From the NCBI GenBank assembly GCA_027484605.1, contig JAIXSR010000089.1, positions 31,105-95,104 of the forward strand: a stretch of 64,000 nt of DNA, in the 5' to 3' direction. Positions 8,320 through 17,221 of the stretch are shown here, piece by piece. The position numbers and the translations under genes are program-made. This stretch comes from Hyphomicrobiales bacterium (GTDB lineage Bacteria > Pseudomonadota > Alphaproteobacteria > Rhizobiales > Beijerinckiaceae). Numbering within the stretch: the first letter of the stretch is position 1; each line of letters starts with the position of its first letter. The notes beneath the pieces are model-generated. The model did no database searches and was not told the origin of the DNA. It saw only the letters and a list, made by a program, of their open reading frames with translations.

Positions 8320-11069
8320 GACCGGGCTCCCTTCGCCTGAAGCGCCTCGAAGAGCCGGTGCGGCAGGACTGGCACGCGGCAGATCCGCGCGCCAGTCGCA
8401 TGCCGGATCGCCGAGAGGATAGCCGGCGCCGTCGCGACAAGGGCCGGCTCGCCGACGCCCTTTGCGCCGAAGGGTCCTTCCGGCTCCGGATCCTCGATGA
8501 GATGGATCGTGATCTCCGGCATGTCGCCCACGGTCGGGATCAGGTAATCGTGGAGGTTCTCGGTCCGGCCGGGGATGAATTCCTCCATCAGCGCGAGGCC
8601 GAGACCCTGCGCGATCCCGCCATGGATCTGTCCTTCGGTCAGGGTCGGGTTCACGGCCCGCCCGACATCATGCGCGGCCACGATCCGCCGGACCTTCACC
8701 GTGCCGAGCAGCATGTCCACCTCGACCTCGGCCACCTGGGCCGCAAAGCCATAGGTGGCATAGGGCACGCCCTGCCCCCTCGCATCCAGCCCGGTCGTCG
8801 GCGGGTCATAGGTGCCCCGTCCGACCAGCACGAAGCCTTCGTCATCGCGCGGCAGCGCCGCGAGATCGACCCGGCGGCTGGCCTCGCCGTCGCGGATCAG
8901 CAGCGTGGCGCCCTCCAGCGCCAGCCGGGCCTCCGGCCCGGCATTGCCCAGCGCGAGAATGGCCCGGCGCAGGTCGAGCCCGGCCAGCCTTGCGGCATTG
9001 CCGGAAACGAAGGTCTGGCGCGAGGCGGAAGTCTTGCCGGCATCCTCGGTGAGATCGGTATCGCCGATCACCGACTCGAAGGCGGCCGGCGGCAGGCCCA
9101 GCGCCTCGGCGGCGATCTGCAGCAGGACGGTGGTCGAGCCCTGCCCGATATCGACGGCCCCGTTGAAGAAGACCAGACGCCCGTCCGGCAGCAGCGCGAT
9201 CCGCATCGTCGAGGGGTTCGACATCGAGGTATTGCCGCAGCCATACCACATGCAGGCCACGCCCGCGCCGCGCCGGAACCGCGTGGCCCCGGCATTGAAG
9301 GCCTCGGCTTCGGCCTCGAATGTCCGGAAGGCGTCCTCCACGGCATCGAGGCATTCCGGCAGGCCGGCCGAGGCATGCAGCACCTGCCCGCTCGGCGTCC
9401 GGTCACCATGGCCCAGCGCATTGCGCCGGCGGATGGCCCAGCGCGACAGGCCGAGCTGCAGGGCCAGGTCGTCCAGCAGGGTCTCGTTGGCAATGGCGGC
9501 CTGCGGCACGCCGAAGCCGCGGAAAGCCCCGGCCGGCGTCTCGTTGGTATAGACCGCCCGCGTCCGGTTGCGGACATGGGGCACCTTGTAGGGCCCGGTC
9601 GCGTGGATCGGCACGCGGTTGGCCACGGTCGGCCCCCAGGAGGCATAGGCGCCGGTATTGAAATCGCCGGTCATCTCATAGGCGAGAAGATGGCCCTCGG
9701 CATCGGCGGAGGCCCGCGCCCGGATCGAGGCGGGATGGCGCTTCGTCGTCGAGGCCATGCTTTCCGGCCGCGTATAGATGATGCGCACCGGCCGGCCGAG
9801 CTGCCAGGCCGCCACGGCAAGCAGCGGCTGCACCGAGACATCGAGCTTGCCGCCGAAGCCGCCGCCGCAGGCCGTCGGGCGGATCCGCACGGCGGCCTTG
9901 GGAATCCCCAGAACCCGGGCCACCTCTTCCTGGTCCATCACCGGGGCCTGCGTGCAGGCGCTGATCTCGATCCGGTCGCCCAGGCGCACGGCAAAGCCGG
10001 CTTCCGGCTCGATATAGGCATGCTCGACGAACGCCGTCTCGAAGGCGCCTTCCGCCGTGACCGCCGCTGCGGCATGGCCGGCCTCGACATCCCCGCATTC
10101 GAGATAGCCGCGGGTCAGCACATTGTCCGGCACCTTGGCATGCAGCACCGGCGCCCCGGGCGCGAGCCCCATGCCGACACCGATCACCGCCTCTTCCGGA
10201 TGCCATTCGATCGGCAGGTCGGCATCCCGCACCGCCTCGACAGCCTCGCGCGTGCCGGCCAGGGCCAGCACCGCCTCGCCGCGGAAGCGGACAAAGCCAT
10301 CAGCAAGGACCGGCTGGTCCTTGATGGTCGGGAAGATCCCGAAACTGTTCTCCCCTGGCACGTCTTTCGCGGTGAGGATCGCCACGAGGCCCGGTACCCG
10401 GTCGAGGACGGGCCGGCAATCGCCGAGGGTGAAGCGCGCGCTGGCATGCGGCGAGCGCAGGATCCGGAGGTACAGCGCATCCCCGGGCGCGGAATCGGCG
10501 CCGAAAAGATCGATGCCCTCCACTTTCGGCCGCCCGTCGACACGGGCGATCCGGGCGCCGAACGCGCCTTCCGGATCCTGCACCGGCAGGCCGCCGCCGC
10601 GGGCGACATCGAGAATGGCCTCGACGATCTTCACATAGCCGGTGCAGCGGCAGAGCACCCCGCCCAGTGCGTCCTCGATGGCGGCGCGCCCGGCCTGCGG
10701 ATCCTTCATCAGGCAATCCGCCGCGGCCATGATCATCCCCGGCGTGCAGATGCCGCATTGCGCGGCGCCATGGGCGAGGAACGCCTCCTTGAGGCGCCGG
10801 ATCAGCCCGTCTCCATCCTCGCCCTCGATGGTGAGGACCGGAACATCCTCGGCCTGGGCCACCGGAATCAGGCAGGAACAGGCCTGCACGCCATCCACGA
10901 GCACCGTGCAGGCCCCGCAATCGCCGGCCTCGCAGCCGATCTTGGTGCCGGTCAGGCCGAGATGGTCGCGCAGCACCTCCGAGAGCGGCGTGAACGGGTC
11001 GGCCGTCACTGCATGCGGCTGGTTGTTGACGATCAGGCGCAGGGGCCGCGTCTTGGATCGGTCAAGCAT
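8316..11069 (-). CDS. Molybdenum hydroxylase, fused 2Fe-2S and Mo-binding subunit (xanthine dehydrogenase family)
   Basis: This 917-residue protein fuses two chains that are usually separate. Residues about 10-165 are the small iron-sulfur subunit: a plant-type 2Fe-2S motif (GCEAGDCGACTVL, CSC) and a second cluster domain (CGICTPGM, CRCTGY). Residues about 175-905 are the Mo-cofactor subunit, with TACGGGFGGK in the middle and the catalytic Glu in GVGEPAL near the C-terminus. Such enzymes insert water-derived oxygen into N-heterocycles (nicotinate, purine, isoquinoline types). With the FAD protein encoded just upstream (one-base overlap) it forms a complete hydroxylase. The adjacent 6-hydroxynicotinate-reductase-like gene favours a pyridine-carboxylate substrate. 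Confidence 0.88.
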   Translation of the reverse strand: MLDRSKTRPLRLIVNNQPHAVTADPFTPLSEVLRDHLGLTGTKIGCEAGDCGACTVLVDGVQACSCLIPVAQAEDVPVLTIEGEDGDGLIRRLKEAFLAHGAAQCGICTPGMIMAAADCLMKDPQAGRAAIEDALGGVLCRCTGYVKIVEAILDVARGGGLPVQDPEGAFGARIARVDGRPKVEGIDLFGADSAPGDALYLRILRSPHASARFTLGDCRPVLDRVPGLVAILTAKDVPGENSFGIFPTIKDQPVLADGFVRFRGEAVLALAGTREAVEAVRDADLPIEWHPEEAVIGVGMGLAPGAPVLHAKVPDNVLTRGYLECGDVEAGHAAAAVTAEGAFETAFVEHAYIEPEAGFAVRLGDRIEISACTQAPVMDQEEVARVLGIPKAAVRIRPTACGGGFGGKLDVSVQPLLAVAAWQLGRPVRIIYTRPESMASTTKRHPASIRARASADAEGHLLAYEMTGDFNTGAYASWGPTVANRVPIHATGPYKVPHVRNRTRAVYTNETPAGAFRGFGVPQAAIANETLLDDLALQLGLSRWAIRRRNALGHGDRTPSGQVLHASAGLPECLDAVEDAFRTFEAEAEAFNAGATRFRRGAGVACMWYGCGNTSMSNPSTMRIALLPDGRLVFFNGAVDIGQGSTTVLLQIAAEALGLPPAAFESVIGDTDLTEDAGKTSASRQTFVSGNAARLAGLDLRRAILALGNAGPEARLALEGATLLIRDGEASRRVDLAALPRDDEGFVLVGRGTYDPPTTGLDARGQGVPYATYGFAAQVAEVEVDMLLGTVKVRRIVAAHDVGRAVNPTLTEGQIHGGIAQGLGLALMEEFIPGRTENLHDYLIPTVGDMPEITIHLIEDPEPEGPFGAKGVGEPALVATAPAILSAIRHATGARICRVPVLPHRLFEALQAKGARS

Positions 11070-11932
11070 CAGGCAGCCCTCCTGGCGGTTTCCTGGTGGA
11101 TCCGGGCCAGGGCGTCGCGCACGAGATGCAGCGCCACTTCGCGGCGATACTCGGCACTGGCCCGGACATCGGAAATGGGAACGAGATGCGCGAGATGCGC
11201 GGCCTCGACACGCCGGGGCGCCGTGGCGAGCCGCTCGCCGGCCAGGGCCGCCTCGAGGCCCGGCAGCCGCAGCGCGACCGGCGAACAGGCGCCGATCGCG
11301 ATGCGCGCCGCGGCAATCCGGTCCTGCGCGTCGAGTTCGACAATCGCCGCCACCATGGCGATGGAGATGACGAGCGAATGGCGCGCGCCCAGCTTGACGA
11401 AGGCCGCGCGGGCGGGCGGGCCCTTCGGCACGACGAGCGCGGTGACGATCTCGTCGGGACGGAGGGCGATCTGCCGGTAACCGGTCAGGAAATCGGCAAC
11501 CGGCAGAAGGCGCCGGCCGGCCTGCGAGGACAGCTCGACCCCGGCATCGAGCGCCATCAGGTTGGGAATGCCATCGCCTGCCGGCGAGGCAGTGCAGAGA
11601 TTCCCCGCCAGCGTTCCGCGATTCTGCACCTGCTGTCCGCCGACATGGCGCGAGGCTTCCTTCAGCCCGTCGAAAAGCAGCGGCAGCGGGGCATCGGCCA
11701 GCGCCGCCCAGGTCACCATGGACCCGATCCGCCAGCCCGCCTCGTCTTCCGTGATCGCATCGAGGCCCGGCAGGGCGGAAAGGTCGAGGATATCCGCCCT
11801 CGAGGCATCACCCCAGGCCTTGCGCTGCGCGAAGGCGGGGTAGATATCCGTGCCGCCCGCCATCAGGATGACGCGGCGTTCGGCGCGGATGGCCAAGGCC
11901 TCCGCAAGATCGGTCGGTCGGTCATACCGCAT
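11069..11932 (-). CDS. FAD-binding subunit of the molybdenum hydroxylase
   Basis: This 287-residue medium subunit of the CoxM/XdhB type has the two FAD-binding motifs: ILMAGGTDIYP at about 22-32 and QNRGTLAGNLCTASPAGD at about 100-120. The C-terminal CO-dehydrogenase flavoprotein domain follows (about 175-280). It passes electrons from the Fe-S clusters of the fused subunit to NAD or another acceptor. The ATG shares a base with the hyuB stop (TGATG), and the stop shares a base with the next start, so expression of hyuB, this gene and the large subunit is coupled. Confidence 0.88.
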   Translation of the reverse strand: MRYDRPTDLAEALAIRAERRVILMAGGTDIYPAFAQRKAWGDASRADILDLSALPGLDAITEDEAGWRIGSMVTWAALADAPLPLLFDGLKEASRHVGGQQVQNRGTLAGNLCTASPAGDGIPNLMALDAGVELSSQAGRRLLPVADFLTGYRQIALRPDEIVTALVVPKGPPARAAFVKLGARHSLVISIAMVAAIVELDAQDRIAAARIAIGACSPVALRLPGLEAALAGERLATAPRRVEAAHLAHLVPISDVRASAEYRREVALHLVRDALARIHQETARRAA

Positions 11933-13599
11933 CAGGCCTCTCCTCTTTCCGGGTAGTAACCCCGCCGGTGGTCCCTCTCGGTCAGCGCCGGATCCCGCTC
12001 CGTGGCCGGCCCGTACCCGCCGCCGCCCGGCGTCATCACCTCGACGCGATCGCCGGCGCGGATCAGCAGGCCCTGATCCTTGGAGAGATGCTCGGGGATG
12101 ATCGTCTCGCCGCCGCGATGGATCCGCACGATATTGGGCGCGCCGGCCTCGCCGCCGAGCACGCCCGGCGGGCCGAACCGGCCGTGATCCATCACGAAGG
12201 AGGCCCGCGCCTCCCCGCGCAGCAGCTCAACCTCGTAATGCACCCCGAAACCGCCGCGATGCCGGCCGAGCCCGCCCGAGCCTTCCCGCAGCGCGAAGCG
12301 CCGGAACAGGACCGGGTAATATTGCTCCATCACCTCGACCGGGGCCGTCTTCGAGATGCCGATCGTCGAGCAGCCATTGGTGAGCCCGTCATGCTCGGCA
12401 TTGCCGCCATAGCCGCCGCCGGTGATCTGGTACATCACATAGCCGGCATTCTTCTCCGGATCGAAGCCGCCAAGCGCGAAATTGCCCGAGGTTCCGGCCG
12501 GCGCGGCCGTCACCTTGTCGGGAATGGCCTGCACAAGCGCCAGGAACACCGCCTCGGCAATGCGCTGCGAAACCTCGGCCGCACAGCCGGAAACCGGGCG
12601 CGGATAGCGCGCATCGAGGAAGGTGCCCTCGGCGCCGGTCACGGTCAGCGGCTCGAATGTCCCGGCATTGATCGGCACATCCGGGAAGACATGCTTGACC
12701 GCGAGATAGACCGCCGAGAGCGTGGTCGCGAGCACCGAATTCATCGGCCCGCGACAGGGCAGCGAGGAGCCGGCAAAGTCGAAATGCAAACGGTCTCCGC
12801 TCTTGGTCACCGCCAGCGCGATCCGTAGCGGTTCGTTCACCACCCCGTCGGAATCGACAAAGGCCTCCGCGCGATAGAGGCCATCCGGCATCTGCGCGAT
12901 CTCGGCCCGCATCCGCGCGGCCGAGCGCGCCCGGATCTCGGCAATGGCCTGCTCGAGCGTGGCCTGGCCATAGCGCGCCAGCATGTCCATCAGGCGGCTC
13001 TCGCCCACCGCCAGGGCCGCCGCCTGGGCCTTGATATCGCCGATGCGCTGGCTCGCGACGCGGATATTCGACATGATGATGGAGAAGATCTCGCGGTCCA
13101 TCTCGCCGCGCTTGAACAGCTTCACGGGGGGCAGGCGCAGGCCCTCCTGCTCCACCTCGGTGGCATGGGCCGAGAAGCCGCCCGGCACCATGCCGCCGAT
13201 ATCCGGCCAATGCCCGGTATTCTGCAGCCAGCAGAACAGCTGGCCCTCGACGAAGACCGGGCGGACGAAACGCACATCCATCAGATGCGTGCCGCCGAGA
13301 TAGGGATCGTTGACGATATAGACATCGCCCGGCTCCGGCGGGGCCACCTGGCCTTCGCGGATCAGCCGGATCAACTCGCCGGTGGAATACTGCATCGTGC
13401 CGACGAAGACCGGCAGCCCGAACTCGCCCTGCGCGATCAGCGCACCGGTCTCGCGGTCATAGATCCCGTCGGAACGGTCATCCGCCTCGGCAATGACCGG
13501 CGAGAAGGCCGCCCGCGTGAAGGAGAGGTCCATCTCGTTGCAGACCTGCTGCAGGCCCGCCTGGATCACGGCGAGGGTAAGCGGATCGATCGGGCTCAT
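11932..13599 (-). CDS. hyuB: Hydantoinase B/oxoprolinase subunit
   Basis: This 555-residue HyuB subunit of an ATP-dependent amidohydrolase (N-methylhydantoinase, 5-oxoprolinase, caprolactamase group) starts with DPLTLAVIQAGLQQVCNEMD. Conserved stretches include GDVYIVNDPYLGGTHLMD and GGYGGNAEHDGLTNG, and the C-terminus has TPGGGGYGPATERDP. The frame is open far upstream, but the ATG at 13599 overlaps the hyuA stop by ATGA and gives the family length. HyuB acts with HyuA to open a cyclic amide at the cost of ATP. Here it probably opens the lactam ring made by the hydroxylase and reductase encoded downstream. Confidence 0.88.
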   Translation of the reverse strand: MSPIDPLTLAVIQAGLQQVCNEMDLSFTRAAFSPVIAEADDRSDGIYDRETGALIAQGEFGLPVFVGTMQYSTGELIRLIREGQVAPPEPGDVYIVNDPYLGGTHLMDVRFVRPVFVEGQLFCWLQNTGHWPDIGGMVPGGFSAHATEVEQEGLRLPPVKLFKRGEMDREIFSIIMSNIRVASQRIGDIKAQAAALAVGESRLMDMLARYGQATLEQAIAEIRARSAARMRAEIAQMPDGLYRAEAFVDSDGVVNEPLRIALAVTKSGDRLHFDFAGSSLPCRGPMNSVLATTLSAVYLAVKHVFPDVPINAGTFEPLTVTGAEGTFLDARYPRPVSGCAAEVSQRIAEAVFLALVQAIPDKVTAAPAGTSGNFALGGFDPEKNAGYVMYQITGGGYGGNAEHDGLTNGCSTIGISKTAPVEVMEQYYPVLFRRFALREGSGGLGRHRGGFGVHYEVELLRGEARASFVMDHGRFGPPGVLGGEAGAPNIVRIHRGGETIIPEHLSKDQGLLIRAGDRVEVMTPGGGGYGPATERDPALTERDHRRGYYPERGEA

Positions 13600-15635
13600 G
13601 CGCGGATCCTCAGATTGCCGATCGCGTCGATCCGGGCGCGGGCTCCCGGCTCGATCACGGTGGTCGCGTCGACCTGCTGGATGATGGCCGGGCCGGCAAT
13701 CTCGGCATTGGCCGGCAGCGCCTCGCGCGCATAGATCGCCGCCTCGTGCCAGGCCCCCTCGGCATGGATCGGGCGGGTGCCGATCCGGGCTTCCTCGAGC
13801 CGGGTGCGCCGGGCACCGGCCGGCAGCAGCTTGGCAAGGTCGATCCGCCGCCGCCGCCCGATCACCGAGGTCATCACATTCACCACCACCGCCCGGATCT
13901 CGGGCAGGCGCAACTGGAACCGGGCGAAATAGGCCGCCTCGAACAGGGCCTGCAACGCCTCGCGGCTGATCTCGGCCTGCGGAATCGCAACGCGGATCAG
14001 GTGGGTCTGGCCGCTGAACTGCATCTCGGCCGCATGCAGTACCTGCCGCTCCTCGATTTCCGCCGCCTCGCCGGCCAGCGCCGCCTCGGCGCTCTGCCTC
14101 TGGGCCAGCCACGTGTCGCGCAGCAGCGCCATGTCGAGCCCGTCCAGGCGCCGGTTGAGCGTGTTGACCCGGTCCTGCCGGAGGTCGGCGACCAGGCAGC
14201 CCAGCGCATTGGTCAGGCCCGGCCGCGCCGGGACCAGCACTTCGGGAATGCCCAGCTCCCGGGCCAGCGCGACGGCATGGAGCGGCCCTGCACCCCCGAA
14301 GGCGAAGAGCACGAAATGGCGCGGATCATGCCCGCGCGACAGCGAGACCATCCGGATCGCCCCGCTCATATGGACATTGCCGAGCCGGATCACCGCCGCG
14401 GCTGCCTCTTCGACGCTCAGACCCAGCGGGCCGGCGAGCTGCTCGTCGAAGATCGCGCGGATGGTCGAGAGCGCGACCGGCGTCTCGACCGCATTCAGCC
14501 GCTCCGGATCGAGCCGCCCGAGGATGAGATTGGCATCGGTGATGGTCGGCCGCCGCCCGCCCCGCCCGTAGCCGATCGGCCCCGGCATCGAACCGGCGCT
14601 TTCCGGCCCCACCTGCAGCATGCCCGCACGGTTGACGAAGGTGATGGACCCGCCACCCGCGCCGACGGTCCGGACATCGACCATCGGCAGATGGATCGGC
14701 AGGCCGTAATCGATGGTCAGTTCGGCCGAAACCTCCGGCACGCCGTCATGGATCAGGGCCACATCGGTGGAGGTGCCGCCCATATCATAGGTGATGGCCT
14801 GGGCCAGCCCGGCCTGCCGCAAGGTCGCGGCCGCCGCCATAACGCCGGAAGCCGGGCCGGACATCACCGTCTTCGCCGCCTCCTCGGCCACCGCACCGGC
14901 CGCAACCGTGCCGCCATTGCCATTCATCACCAGCAGCTCGCGCGAGAAGCCGCCGCCGCGAAGCTCTTCCGCCAGCCGGCGGATATAGCGGTCGAGGATC
15001 GGTTGCACGGCGGCATTCACGCTCGCCGTCGTGCCGCGCTCGTATTCGCGGAATTCCGAGAGGAGGCCATGGCCCAGCGTGACATAGGCATTGGGCCACA
15101 TCTCCCGGGCGATTTCCCCGGCCCGGATCTCGTGGGCGGGATTGGCATAGGAATGCAGGAAATGGATCACCAGCGCCTCGCATCCCGCCGCGATCAGCGC
15201 CCCGATTTCCCGCCGCACCGCCAGCTCGTCGAGCGGGATGCGCACCTTGCCGCTGGCCTCGACGCGCTCGGGCACCTCGCGCCGGTGCTCCCGGGCGATC
15301 AAGGGCTCGAACGTGCCGAACAGGCCATAGGGCTTCGGCCGGGTCCGCCGGCCGAGTTCCAGCACGTCGCGGAAACCCTCGGTCGTGATGAGGCCGACCC
15401 GGGCGACCTTGCGCTCGAGCACCGCATTGGTGGTCGCCGTCGTGCCATGGATGATCAGGTCGAGCGCGCCGGGCGTGACACCGGCCGCCGCGATGGCACG
15501 GATCACGCCCTCGGCCTGGTTGGCGGGCGTGGTCGGCACCTTGGCCAGATGGATCACCATGCCGGCGCCCTCGCCCTCCGTCATCAGGAGGTCGGTGAAG
15601 GTTCCCCCGACATCTATGCCCGCCACGCGTCTCAC
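13596..15635 (-). CDS. hyuA: Hydantoinase A/oxoprolinase subunit
   Basis: This 679-residue ATP-binding partner of HyuB has an actin-like fold. The phosphate-1 motif is GIDVGGTFTDLLMT at 6-19. YDMGGTSTDVALI lies near 285, followed by GAGGGSITFVN. The C-terminal hydantoinase domain is complete. The start is GTG, with GGAG eight bases upstream. A palindrome (15646-15659) ends only 11 bases upstream of this start, so expression may be adjusted separately from the importer genes located upstream on the same strand. The substrate is not readable; 5-oxoproline, hydantoin or a six-membered lactam are all possible from the family. Confidence 0.88.
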   Translation of the reverse strand: MRRVAGIDVGGTFTDLLMTEGEGAGMVIHLAKVPTTPANQAEGVIRAIAAAGVTPGALDLIIHGTTATTNAVLERKVARVGLITTEGFRDVLELGRRTRPKPYGLFGTFEPLIAREHRREVPERVEASGKVRIPLDELAVRREIGALIAAGCEALVIHFLHSYANPAHEIRAGEIAREMWPNAYVTLGHGLLSEFREYERGTTASVNAAVQPILDRYIRRLAEELRGGGFSRELLVMNGNGGTVAAGAVAEEAAKTVMSGPASGVMAAAATLRQAGLAQAITYDMGGTSTDVALIHDGVPEVSAELTIDYGLPIHLPMVDVRTVGAGGGSITFVNRAGMLQVGPESAGSMPGPIGYGRGGRRPTITDANLILGRLDPERLNAVETPVALSTIRAIFDEQLAGPLGLSVEEAAAAVIRLGNVHMSGAIRMVSLSRGHDPRHFVLFAFGGAGPLHAVALARELGIPEVLVPARPGLTNALGCLVADLRQDRVNTLNRRLDGLDMALLRDTWLAQRQSAEAALAGEAAEIEERQVLHAAEMQFSGQTHLIRVAIPQAEISREALQALFEAAYFARFQLRLPEIRAVVVNVMTSVIGRRRRIDLAKLLPAGARRTRLEEARIGTRPIHAEGAWHEAAIYAREALPANAEIAGPAIIQQVDATTVIEPGARARIDAIGNLRIRA

Positions 15636-15645
15636 AGCGTTCTCC

Positions 15646-15659
15646 GTTCGTCTACGAAC
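15646..15659. promoter_or_regulatory. TTCGT-NN-ACGAA palindrome upstream of hyuA
   Basis: GTTCGT-CT-ACGAAC is a perfect inverted repeat with 6-base arms. It ends 11 bases before the GTG of hyuA, just upstream of its ribosome binding site. It matches the element at the importer promoter (20520-20535). I see no good -35/-10 pair near it, so it may act as an internal operator or roadblock within a longer transcript. Confidence 0.65.
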
Positions 15660-15695
15660 AAGGTGCGGAAGGAGGGAGGACGGACACGGAGCCCG

Positions 15696-16430
15696 TCACA
15701 CCGTCAGATAGGCTTCCCGCACCGATTCATCAGCCTCGAGCGCCGCCATGCTGCCTGCATAGCGGATGACGCCCTTCTCGATCACATAGGCCCGGTCCGA
15801 CACGGCCCCGGCGAAAAACAGGTTCTGCTCCGAGAGCAGCACCGCGATGCCTTCGTCCTTCATGCGGAGCACGGCCTCGGCCATCTCCTCGACGATCACC
15901 GGCGCCAGCCCCTCGGAGGGCTCGTCCAGCAGCACCGCCCGGGGATTGCCCATCAGCGTGCGGGCAATGGTCAGCATCTGCTGCTCGCCGCCCGACATGG
16001 CGGAGGCCTGCCGGCCACGCATCTCGGCGAGGTTGGGGAAGATCGCGAAGAGCCGCTCGGGCGTCCAGGCCTGCCGGCCCGCCGGCGCCGCACGCCGCCC
16101 GACCTCGAGATTCTCCGCCACCGTGAGATCGGTGAAGATCCGCCGCTCCTCCGGCACATAGCCCAGCCCGCCCCGCGCGATCTCGAAAGGCGAAAGCCGG
16201 GTGATGTCGCGGCCATCGAACCGGATCTCGCCGGTACTGGCCGTGATCAGGCCCATGATGGTCTTGAACGTCGTCGACTTGCCCGCGCCGTTGCGCCCCA
16301 TCAGGGCCACCACCTCGCCCGGTGCCAGCGCGAGATCGACGCCGAACAGCACCTGCGCATGGCCATAGCGCGCGGTGATCCCCGAGACGGTGAGGATCGG
16401 CGCGGGATGGGTGGAACCGCCCGTGCTCAT
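15696..16430 (-). CDS. ABC transporter ATP-binding protein, LivF type
   Basis: This 244-residue ATPase of a hydrophobic/branched-chain amino acid type importer has Walker A GRNGAGKST, signature SGGEQQMLTIARTL and Walker B AVLLDEPSEGLAP, with a LivF-like C-terminus ending EADESVREAYLTV. It overlaps the LivG-type gene by ATGA. It is the last gene of the importer and is followed, 60 bases on, by hyuA on the same strand. This importer family also carries aromatic and heterocyclic acids, and context suggests the hyu/hydroxylase substrate. Confidence 0.92.
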   Translation of the reverse strand: MSTGGSTHPAPILTVSGITARYGHAQVLFGVDLALAPGEVVALMGRNGAGKSTTFKTIMGLITASTGEIRFDGRDITRLSPFEIARGGLGYVPEERRIFTDLTVAENLEVGRRAAPAGRQAWTPERLFAIFPNLAEMRGRQASAMSGGEQQMLTIARTLMGNPRAVLLDEPSEGLAPVIVEEMAEAVLRMKDEGIAVLLSEQNLFFAGAVSDRAYVIEKGVIRYAGSMAALEADESVREAYLTV

Positions 16431-17221
16431 GCCAGCCCCGCTTCATGCTTCTGGCGGCGTGCCGCCAGCGCGGCCTTGACGCCGCTCTCGCCCAGATAGA
16501 CCCGCTTCACATCCGGATTGGCGCGCACCGCCTCGGGCGTGCCGGCGGCGATGATCCGCCCGCGCACCAGCACGAGAATGCGGTTCGCATGGGCAAAGAC
16601 CGCATCCATGTCATGCTCGGTGAAGAGCACGCCGATCTGCTCCCGCCGCGCCACATCGGCCGTCAGCTGCATCAGCGCCGCGCGCTCCTTCGGCGCCATG
16701 CCGGCCGTGGGCTCGTCCATCAGCAGCAGGCGCGGCTTCGAGGCCAGCGCGATGGCCAGCTCGACCCGCTTCACATCGCCATAGGCGAGTTCGCTGACGG
16801 GGCGCCCGGCAAGGTCGGCCATGCCGACGCTGTCGAGCAGGGCCAGGGCCTCGTCGCGGTGAAGGGCGCTGGCCCGGGAAAACAGCGAACGCGTCTGCCC
16901 GCGCAGCGAGATCAGCGCCATCTGGACATTCTCGACGACATTCATCGACATGAAGGTCTGGGCGATCTGGAAGGTCCGGCCCACGCCCTTGCGCCAGATC
17001 ACCCGGGGCGGCTCGCCCGCAATATCCTCGCCGCCGAGCAGCACCTGCCCGGAATCCGGCCTGAGCTGCCCGCCCACCATGTTGAAGGTGGTGGATTTTC
17101 CGGCCCCGTTCGGGCCGATGATGGCCAGCATCTCGCCGCTCTCCAGCGAGAAGGTGACGGAATCGGCCGCGAGCACGCCGCCGAACCTCTTGGTGATGCC
17201 CTTGACCTCGAGCAGCGTCAT
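16427..17221 (-). CDS. ABC transporter ATP-binding protein, LivG type
   Basis: This 264-residue ATPase is the second nucleotide-binding subunit of the importer. It has Walker A GPNGAGKST, a signature region ELAYGDVKRVELAIAL (AYGD where LSGG is usual, as often in LivG) and Walker B RLLLMDEPTAGMAP. The frame is open further upstream. The ATG at 17221 overlaps the permease stop by ATGA and starts with MTLLEVKGITKRFGG, a normal LivG beginning. It pairs with the LivF-type protein under the fused permease. Confidence 0.92.
   Translation of the reverse strand: MTLLEVKGITKRFGGVLAADSVTFSLESGEMLAIIGPNGAGKSTTFNMVGGQLRPDSGQVLLGGEDIAGEPPRVIWRKGVGRTFQIAQTFMSMNVVENVQMALISLRGQTRSLFSRASALHRDEALALLDSVGMADLAGRPVSELAYGDVKRVELAIALASKPRLLLMDEPTAGMAPKERAALMQLTADVARREQIGVLFTEHDMDAVFAHANRILVLVRGRIIAAGTPEAVRANPDVKRVYLGESGVKAALAARRQKHEAGLA

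Noticed and set aside
8358..11480. Very long plus-strand open frame (over 1000 codons) opposite the Mo hydroxylase genes
   Set aside because: It is antisense to clear enzyme genes with intact motifs, has a composition rich in Arg, Gly and Ala as expected for a shadow of GC-rich coding DNA, and shows no recognisable domain.
13600..14112. N-terminal extension of HyuB to 726 residues
   Set aside because: It overlaps hyuA in another frame; the ATG at 13599 is coupled to the hyuA stop and gives the normal family length.
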